Under the pieces are notes generated by a model. It was not told the origin of the DNA. It worked only from the letters and a program-made list of their open reading frames with translations, and made no database searches. From a bacterium (GTDB taxonomy: Bacteria; Patescibacteriota; Gracilibacteria; Absconditabacterales; Absconditicoccaceae), in contig JAHDCT010000088.1 in assembly GCA_020629735.1 (NCBI GenBank), positions 1 through 5,113 on the forward strand: DNA of 5,113 nt, given 5' to 3'. The position numbers were made by a program, and so were the translations under genes. This document shows, piece after piece, positions 1 to 5,113 of this stretch. The stretch's first letter is position 1. Every line of letters starts with the position of its first letter.

Positions 1-688
1 TCTCTGTAAGTACTAAGCTATGTGGTTTAACACTCTTTGTAACTACTGCTCATCATCAGATAGTACTTCCCTCTCAAATCACTGTTTCTCATCACAAAAT
101 AATGGCCCCTGCATAGACAGTAACCTTATCTTCAATAGTTGGATGCCTTTTCTGACCCTCTTGTTCTTTTTTTACTGACAAGTTTCATAGTGAAACATTA
201 TGATACAATCTTACATAATTTCAAATAATCGTTGTTTCCCCAATAACTATTCATGTTCCATGGTCTATAGCAACATGATGTCCCAATTGAGCTCAGGGAT
301 GAATATCTATTCCTGTTACAGAATGAGCATGTTCACTTAAATAACGTGGAAAAACTGGCACTCATTTCTTGAAAAGTACATGTGCATATCTTTGACACAT
401 AAGTACATAAATCCCAGGAAAACACATAACAATTTCTTGCAGCGAATCAGTAGCAGGATCTGTTTCCAGTAAGTACTGAGCGTCAGTCTTGATCAATTCC
501 GCAACAGACAGCAATTCACTTTTAACTTGATCCAATTCGACTGAACATCAGAGATTTACTTGTATTTCTACAGATTGACGTAATAATTCATCAGAAAAAT
601 CTCCTTCTTCCAAAACAACATCAACCATATCAGCAGTATAAAGCTGAATATATTCTCAAAATAAAAAAGCTAGTTCACTTGTACGCAT
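1..688 (-). CDS. cysE: Serine O-acetyltransferase (CysE/EpsC type), 3' end cut by window edge
   Basis: The enzyme transfers acetyl from acetyl-CoA to L-serine, giving O-acetylserine for cytoplasmic cysteine synthesis. With TGA read as Gly, 229 residues are visible. A helical N-terminal domain (about 1-95) is followed by the linker with AHSVTGIDIHPGA (121-133). A left-handed beta-helix of hexapeptide repeats runs from about 128 to the edge. The two active-site histidines of the family are visible as IDHGTG (His143) and KRHPTIED (His182). The repeats LGGETVIGEG (198-207) and the KRHPT loop resemble the EpsC-like branch more than E. coli CysE. Thirteen glycines are TGA, including three in a row at 211-213. 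No CGA, CGG or TGG codon occurs. The start at 688 was chosen because GAGG lies just upstream, though almost touching the ATG. An in-frame ATG at 736 would add 16 residues (one more TGA-coded stretch), and upstream of it TAA occurs at 766-764. The gene is divergent from nadM. The C-terminal tail lies outside the window. Confidence 0.93.
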
Positions 689-717
689 ACCTCAGATCAA
701 TAAAGTAAAGGAACTTC

Positions 718-745
718 ACGATACCAATCTACACATCAATTTCAA
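718..745 (-). promoter_or_regulatory. Weak candidate promoter for cysE
   Basis: On the minus strand a TTGAAA hexamer (745-740) is followed after 16 bases by TATCGT (723-718). Transcription would start near 711, giving a leader of about 20 bases before the ATG at 688. This would favour that start over the ATG at 736. The -10 match is poor and no conserved partner sequence can be compared here. No convincing promoter for the opposite gene nadM was seen in the same 96-base gap. Confidence 0.25.
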
Positions 746-784
746 AAGAAAGAGAAAAAAACTTTAGCCTAATACAGCAAAAAT

Positions 785-1321
785 ATGCAGGATAATGAAT
801 CAAAAGAAAAAAAAATAATTCTTTATATATGACGCTTTCAACCATGTCATATAGGACATATAGATGCGCTTAAACAAGCATTTGAACGAAAAGCACAAAA
901 AATCATTATATGAATCGGTTCCGTCAATGAGAGCTGAACAGAGAAAAACCCACGAAATGCAAAGATCAGAGAAGATTTTCTTAAAGCTGCAATACAGGAA
1001 AGTGGATTACCACAAGAAAGAATGGAGTTTTTTCGTATACCAGATTTCACGGAAGATGAAGATCGACTTATGTATATCGAAGAGCAAGCACCGGAATTTA
1101 CTCATGTCATGAGCTGAAATAACCATGTTCTTGATATTTTTACTCAAGCATGAAGAACAGTAGTCAGGCAAGAAGAAAGAATACACATCAATGCCACTCT
1201 TATTAGAGATGCACTCAAAAGAGGTGATGATAACTTTGTAAGTGAATATGTATTACCCTCCGTTCTAGACATACTCCAAAACAGGGACAATTCAAATATA
1301 GTACCAGAAAACATTAAGTAG
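785..1321 (+). CDS. nadM: Nicotinamide-nucleotide adenylyltransferase, NadM-like
   Basis: This nucleotidyltransferase makes NAD (or its deamido form) from nicotinamide mononucleotide and ATP in the cytoplasm. The 178-residue product is close to the usual length of archaeal-type NadM. It opens with a beta strand and IGRFQPCHIGH (15-25), carrying the HxGH ATP-binding signature (His22, His25). KIIIGIGS (39-46), SGNN (110-113) and a C-terminal NATLIRDAL (136-144) follow. The last corresponds to the family S-x-T-x-x-R motif with Asn in place of Ser. Five TGA codons (16, 43, 51, 111, 123) sit at Gly positions, including the invariant Gly of GRFQP. CGA codons are at 35, 57 and 94; codon 94 aligns with a conserved Trp. 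Cys21 replaces the usual Phe or Leu of GRFQPF. The ATG at 785 is the first after an in-frame TAA at 770, and no Shine-Dalgarno is visible. The next gene on this strand is 155 bases away. Assignment to NadM is firm at family level; NMN versus NaMN preference cannot be seen. Confidence 0.9.
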
Positions 1322-1384
1322 AAGAGGATATAAACTATTTATTCAAAAAAAGAAGAAAAGTAAAAAAGACAATATACTTTCTAT

Positions 1385-1399
1385 AAAAAAGCGTTTTTT
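1385..1399 (+). terminator. Very weak terminator-like A6-GCG-T6 hairpin
   Basis: Within the 155-base gap between nadM and the desaturase, six A residues (1385-1390) can pair with a T run (1394-1399) across a GCG loop, ending in seven T residues. The stem is all A:T and so thermodynamically weak. It may be simple AT-rich sequence rather than a terminator. The rest of the gap (1322-1476) shows no reading frame. The only promoter-like hexamer is a TAAAAT at 1451-1456 without a clear -35. Confidence 0.18.
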
Positions 1400-1476
1400 T
1401 CATCACATCCAAGAAAAATCATCTTTCAATAAAGCACAACTCACATACAGTAAAATAACTTTATAAGCAAAAAAAG

Positions 1477-2514
1477 ATGAGCATAAACTACCAAGAATTA
1501 GTTAAGAAACTACTTCCTTACTGATCTAAAAAGGACAACAAAAAAGCGATTATTCAAATCATTACCTCATTTGGACCGTACTTTTGAATTTTTGTTGCTT
1601 GTTACTTTCTTTGGGACTATGCTCGATGGAGCATACCATTTCTCATCATTATAAATGCATTTTTCTTAGTTCGTATCTTTATCATACAACATGATTGTGG
1701 ACATAAATCATACTTTTGCTCTAAAAAACATCAAAAACGAAATGAGCTTATATGATGGCTCTGTTCTATATTCAGTAGCTTACCATTCAAATATCGAGCA
1801 GTAGTCCATCATCATCATCACACACATACCTGACAACTCGAAGAAAGAGATATTGGTGATATAAACTTTCTTACCGTAGAGGAGTTTAAACAGCTTCCAC
1901 GAATAAGAAGAGTCCTATATCAAGTATTTAGGTCACCGCCCGTCCTTTTCTTTTTTGCTCCATTATATTATTTTGCTTTTGCAAATAGACAACCATTCAG
2001 GTTTAATTTCAGAAGAATGACTGCAAAAATTAAACGAAGTCAGTTATCAAATAACTTACTCATTATCTGACTCTATATTGGTCTTTATTACCTTTTAGGT
2101 GGAAAATTTCTTTCTATACAACTGCTTACGATTTTAAGTTTTTCTATTATTGCTTTTCGATTTTTTTATGTGCAACATTCACACGAAGAAACATATCATA
2201 GACGAAATAAATCATGAGAGTGGAATTATATAAAAGCAGCTTTACACGGAGCAAGCAGATACGATTTACCAAAATTTATGCATTTTCTCACAGGGCGAAT
2301 AGGAATGCATCATCTTCATCATTTAAATCCAAACATTCCTTCATACAATTTAGCACAAGCTGACAAAGCTACCTTTAAAGATCTTAAAAATCATATAACA
2401 AACTTGAGTTTTTGAAAAAGTTTTTCATGTATAAAATATAAACTTTGGGATGACAAAAAAAATAAAATGATCTCACGATCTGAATATTACAAGAAGTATA
2501 AGTATAAAAAATAA
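1477..2514 (+). CDS. Membrane fatty acid desaturase (FADS superfamily, DesA-like)
   Basis: This is a 345-residue integral-membrane di-iron desaturase, expected to introduce a double bond into a lipid acyl chain using O2 and an electron donor. All three histidine boxes are present: HDCGH (72-76), the H111-x-x-HH box inside HHHHHTHTG (111-119), and HHLHH (278-282). The flanks are also typical: FYVQH (230-234), YDLPK (262-266), LTVEEF (132-137) and the C-terminal LWDD (323-326). Hydrophobic spans lie at about 25-45, 50-71, 155-169 and 194-232. Seven glycines are TGA (16, 37, 93, 119, 198, 247, 313). Nine CGA codons (50, 88, 107, 142, 187, 228, 243, 274, 334) were counted. Codons 107 and 228 align with Trp in remembered DesA homologs, and 243 probably does. 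ATG 1477 is the first after an in-frame TAA at 1456. Only an A-rich stretch precedes it, with no Shine-Dalgarno. The position of the double bond and the lipid substrate cannot be told; a related FADS hydroxylase or ketolase is less likely given the DesA-like spacing. Confidence 0.92.
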
Positions 2515-2534
2515 ACAAGGACTAAACAAAAAAA

Positions 2535-3083
2535 CTAATGTGAGATCCTTTTCTGATAAACATCTTTGGTCATATACCGTACTTTCCTTGGTCACGTTCT
2601 CTTTTCTAAAAGTTCATCCCTTAATTCAAATCAAAGTCTTTTAGGAATTTGAGCACTTGAAAGATTTTTTAATGACGTATGAATTTCAACAAAATCTGCT
2701 CACAGCTCAACAAATCAAAACTTCATAACCTCTCTAACAGCCTCCGTCATATAGCCATATCACACAGCATCTTTTCTCAGTCGATATCAAATTTCTAATC
2801 ATCAAGGTCATACCCTAGGATGAATACCAATAGCTCCTAACTGCTTACCATTATCTGGTGTAAAAATACCAAAGGTCCAATCTTCTCAATTTTTAAATTT
2901 TTGAATATTCTCAATCACTCTTTCCTTTTTTCTTTCGAGAGTCTCTGGCTCTGATAAGGACCATTCTAACCATGGTTGCAAATGATCTAAACTTGAATCA
3001 ATCGCATCTTTCAATAAAACCTCATCTCACAGTTGGTAACATCTAATGAGTAGACGAGGAGTGTTTAAAACTTTTAAGCCCAT
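2535..3083 (-). CDS. GNAT-family N-acetyltransferase, RimJ/RimL-like
   Basis: This 182-residue cytoplasmic protein should transfer acetyl from acetyl-CoA to an amine, in this subfamily often a protein N-terminus or an antibiotic-like or metabolite amine; the acceptor is unknown. It starts with the typical TPRLLIR strand (8-14), followed by HLQPWLEW (34-41), the central WTFGIF (69-74) and QLGAIGIHP (81-89) strands. The acetyl-CoA-binding turn follows, with GY at 99-100 and G108-x-G110 before YMTEAV (111-116). NLSSAQIPKRLGFE (140-153) matches the N-x-x-S...LGF motif. Eleven glycines are TGA (for example 19, 92, 94, 95, 99, 108, 151). A CGA at codon 101 falls where RimJ-like proteins have Trp in GYW. 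A CGG at 169 precedes Tyr near the end. TGG also codes Trp (38, 41, 69). The ATG at 3083 has no Shine-Dalgarno. The gene converges on the desaturase with 20 bases between stops and diverges from the small gene at 3142. Confidence 0.9.
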
Positions 3084-3085
3084 AG

Positions 3086-3114
3086 TTGTCAAAAAGCAGT
3101 AAAATGTGTATAAT
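3086..3114 (+). promoter_or_regulatory. Sigma70-type promoter for the small downstream gene
   Basis: TTGTCA (3086-3091) and a perfect TATAAT (3109-3114) are separated by exactly 17 bases. Transcription would start near 3121, leaving a leader of about 20 bases before the ATG at 3142. This is the best promoter in the window, and it supports the 79-residue frame as a real gene. Confidence 0.6.
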
Positions 3115-3119
3115 AGATT
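3103..3119 (-). promoter_or_regulatory. Possible overlapping -10 element for the GNAT gene
   Basis: The complement of the plus-strand TATAAT region reads CTATTATACAC, giving a TATTAT or TATACA hexamer on the minus strand about 20-30 bases before the GNAT start at 3083. A T-rich but non-consensus -35 region lies upstream. The two divergent genes would then share one short promoter region. Support is limited to the -10 match. Confidence 0.25.
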
Positions 3120-3141
3120 ACTTTAAGAAATTTAAAAAACT

Positions 3142-3381
3142 ATGTCAACACCAAATTATACAGAAGCACAGATTTCAGCAGCACAAACAATTGCTAAAGA
3201 AAGAGTATGAAGCTCTAGAGAAGGAGATAATCGATCTGTTACTAAACAAGAACATGTTCAAATCAATATAGGTGAGGAAACAGAGAATATACTTCTCATG
3301 TGATCAATTTGACTTTTAGCAAAAGAAGAACAAAATAGATTCAATGAATTAAGTTGAGTAAAAAGCAGTTCAGGTAGTTAA
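3142..3381 (+). CDS. Small protein of unknown function (79 aa)
   Basis: I do not recognise this protein. Read with TGA as Gly it has 79 residues. The N-terminal half is polar, with a run resembling an amphipathic helix (TEAQISAAQTIAKERVG, 7-23). A likely beta segment HVQINIG (38-44) comes next, then a short hydrophobic stretch NILLMGSIGLLA (49-60), too short and too near charged residues to be a confident membrane helix. The tail is Ser/Gly-rich (SSSGS). Four TGA codons (23, 54, 57, 72) and one CGA (31) match the code of its neighbours. Evidence that it is real includes the TTGTCA-17-TATAAT promoter upstream, an in-frame TAA just before the ATG, and a tight fit between the GNAT start and the aspS stop (14 bases away). 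No signal peptide, cysteine pair or DNA-binding motif is visible. No Shine-Dalgarno precedes it. Confidence 0.6.
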
Positions 3382-3395
3382 AGAATTTAAATCTA

Positions 3396-5113
3396 TTAAT
3401 CATTATCAGGCGAAATAACCTGTATACTTAAATCTTCTAACTGAGCTTCATCCAAGATAGTTGCAGGAGCTCACATCATAACATCTTCAGCTTTTCAACT
3501 CTTTGGAAATGCATAACATTCACGAATATTAAGTTCATCCTTAAAAATCATCATCATACGATCAAACCCAAAAGCAAATCATCCATGAGGTGGTGCTCAA
3601 TATTGGAAAGCTTGATACATCGCTCAAAATCTTTCTTTAACATCAGCTTCTGACATTCATAGCTTCTCAAAAGCAGCCACCATTACTTCAGGATCATGAT
3701 TACGAATAGATCAAGAAAGGACTTCAAATCAATTTAACACCATATCATACTGATTAGTCTGAATTTCAGAAAAATCTTTGTTTTTCAAAGCTTCAACTCA
3801 TCAAACAACATGGGAAAATGGATTATGACCAAAATCTCGCTCATCACGTCCTTCATCATACTCATAGAAAGGGAAATCAGTAATCCAACAAAAGGCTAGT
3901 TCATTATCATTAGCCAATCAATACGTATCTCTAAAGTGTAATCTCAATTTATCAAGAACCTTAGCAACTGAAGCAGGGGCACCTAAAGCAAAGAAAAGAA
4001 TATCTCAATCTTGAGCTCAAGTCAATTCTTGAACTTGAGTTTTCATGGAATCAGTTAATAATTTTCAAATAGATCCACCTAAAGTCTCTCACCGTTTGAT
4101 ATATGGGAGTCATCAAGCTCAAAATTGTTTTACAAAGTCTGTTAACGTATCAAATTCCTTTCTAGTTAATTCTTGTCCTTCTAGCTTAATACATTTAATA
4201 CATTCATTTTCAGCCATAAATCAAATTTCACCAGTATTCAAAATAGAAGTAACATTTTGAAGCTGCATACCAAAACGAAGATCAGGCTTATCACATCAGT
4301 AATTCTCCATTGCCTCATGATAGCTCAAGCGGGCAAAATCAATCGTAATCTTTTTATTTGGGATCATTTCAGCAACTAAATCACGACAATAAGCTTCAGC
4401 AACCTTAAAAACATCTTCTTGCTCAACAAAGCTCATCTCGGCGTCTACTTGATAGAACTCGCAACTATGTCTATCAGCACGTGGATCTTCATCACGAAAA
4501 CATGGTGCTATTTGAAAGTATTTATCAACTCATCACACCATAAGTAACTGTTTATACTGCTGTGGAGCTTGGGGGAGAGCATAAAACTTTCATGGATTTA
4601 CACGACTAGGAATCAAGTAGTCTCTAGCTCATTCTGGACTAGAAACCGTAAAAATTGGAGTTTGAACTTCCAAAAATCAAACATTTGAGAATCGATTTCT
4701 CGTAAAATTATTCATACGTGCTCTAAACTCAATATTGTCTAGAACAGGTCTTCTTCTAAGATCTAAAAATCTATATTTAAAACGATGTTCTTCACTCGTA
4801 TTTGGCTCATCTCTAATCGGGAAGGGGAGTTCTTTACATGAATTTAATATATTCACATCACTTGCTTTCACCTCAATATCTCAAGTATCCATATCAGCAT
4901 TTTGCTGCCCTTCTGGTCTTCACGCAACATCACCAGTAAATTTAACACAGTATTCTGGTTTAAGATCTTGAATTGAAGCAGGGTCACACTGTACTTGAGT
5001 CACTCAATATCTATCTCTTAACGTAACAAAAGCTAATCATCACATATCTCTAATATCGTCAACCCAACCACAAAGAGTAACAGTATTTCAAATATGCTCA
5101 GCGCGTAATTCTC
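3396..5113 (-). CDS. aspS: Aspartyl-tRNA synthetase, 5' end cut by window edge
   Basis: This class IIb synthetase charges tRNA-Asp with aspartate. 571 residues are visible, starting at ELRAEHIG, so only a handful of N-terminal residues should be missing (bacterial enzymes are about 580-600). Numbering in the visible part: OB-fold anticodon-binding domain about 1-100 with GWVDDIRDMGG (15-25) and LRDRYG (31-36). DLRRR is at 117-121. Motif 1 leads into GFLEVQTP (145-152), then SSPEGARDYL (157-166) and the QAPQQYKQLLM segment (181-191). Motif 2 is FRDEDPRADR (205-214). The bacterial GAD insertion lies around 281-400. DFPFYEYD (412-419) and HNPFS (429-433) follow. Motif 3 is YGAPPHGGFAFGFDR (504-518). 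About 31 of 44 glycines are TGA. CGA occurs only at 140 and 425, both at Trp or hydrophobic columns, while the catalytic arginines are CGT. CGG occurs once (340). HVVGG follows NPFS where many relatives have MPQGG. It is unclear whether the enzyme is discriminating or also charges tRNA-Asn. Stop is TAA; the small gene at 3142 converges on it. Confidence 0.97.

Noticed and set aside
847..1112. Two open frames of about 65-80 codons, one per strand, overlapping nadM.
   Set aside because: Both are out of frame with the clear NadM homology and have no recognisable product.
1807..1821. CAT/CAC repeat as a microsatellite.
   Set aside because: It encodes the second histidine box of the desaturase, so it is explained by function.
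2469..2547. Perfect 8-base inverted repeat GATCTCAC/GTGAGATC (2469-2476 and 2540-2547) spanning the convergent gene ends, as a bidirectional terminator.
   Set aside because: The loop would be 63 bases, no T run follows either arm closely on the relevant strand, and both arms are coding; chance is likely.
3086..3271. A 61-residue open frame on the plus strand starting at 3086.
   Set aside because: It begins inside the promoter -35, uses a non-ATG start, and overlaps the 79-residue gene in another frame that fits the neighbours' code usage better.
4045..4971. Plus-strand open frames at 4045-4260 and 4735-4971.
   Set aside because: They lie antisense to aspS, whose homology is continuous through both stretches.
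1..5113. A cluster of decaying pseudogenes, since every gene is interrupted by TGA in the standard code.
   Set aside because: Interruptions are only TGA, never in-frame TAA or TAG, there are no frameshifts, and TGA sites coincide with conserved glycines.
1..5113. UGA=Trp code as in Mycoplasma.
   Set aside because: TGA sits on glycine columns (GRFQP, HGG, hexapeptide glycines), and conserved Trp is written TGG (or apparently CGA).

Overview
This is an AT-rich bacterial window in which every gene becomes readable only when UGA is decoded as glycine (translation table 25). That code is known from the Candidate Phyla Radiation lineages Absconditabacteria (SR1) and Gracilibacteria. About 70 in-frame TGA codons sit at glycine positions of well-known protein families. 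All five genes whose ends are visible stop with TAA or TAG. A second departure from the standard code is also visible. CGA codons repeatedly fall on conserved tryptophan or aromatic columns, while secure arginines use CGT, CGC, AGA or AGG. CGA (and/or CGG) to Trp has been reported for Absconditabacterales (Shulgina and Eddy 2021, from memory), so that order is the best guess for the source.

Layout: cysE (serine O-acetyltransferase, minus strand, 3' end cut by the left edge) is divergent from nadM (NMN adenylyltransferase, plus). After nadM comes a 155-base spacer and a membrane fatty acid desaturase (plus). The desaturase converges, with only 20 bases between stops, on a RimJ/RimL-type GNAT acetyltransferase (minus). 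The GNAT gene is divergent from a 79-residue protein of unknown function (plus), with a good sigma70-type promoter in the 58-base gap. The small gene converges on aspS (aspartyl-tRNA synthetase, minus), which runs off the right edge with probably only a few N-terminal residues missing.

The genes do not form one operon, because strand changes at almost every junction. They read as an accessory-free housekeeping stretch of a compact genome: cysteine precursor synthesis, NAD synthesis, membrane lipid modification, an acetyltransferase and tRNA charging. No tRNA, rRNA, CRISPR array, insertion sequence or long repeat was seen. The most notable content is the doubly altered genetic code and an oxygen-dependent desaturase in a lineage expected to be metabolically minimal. 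Assignments rest on motifs and remembered family sequences; no database search was run.
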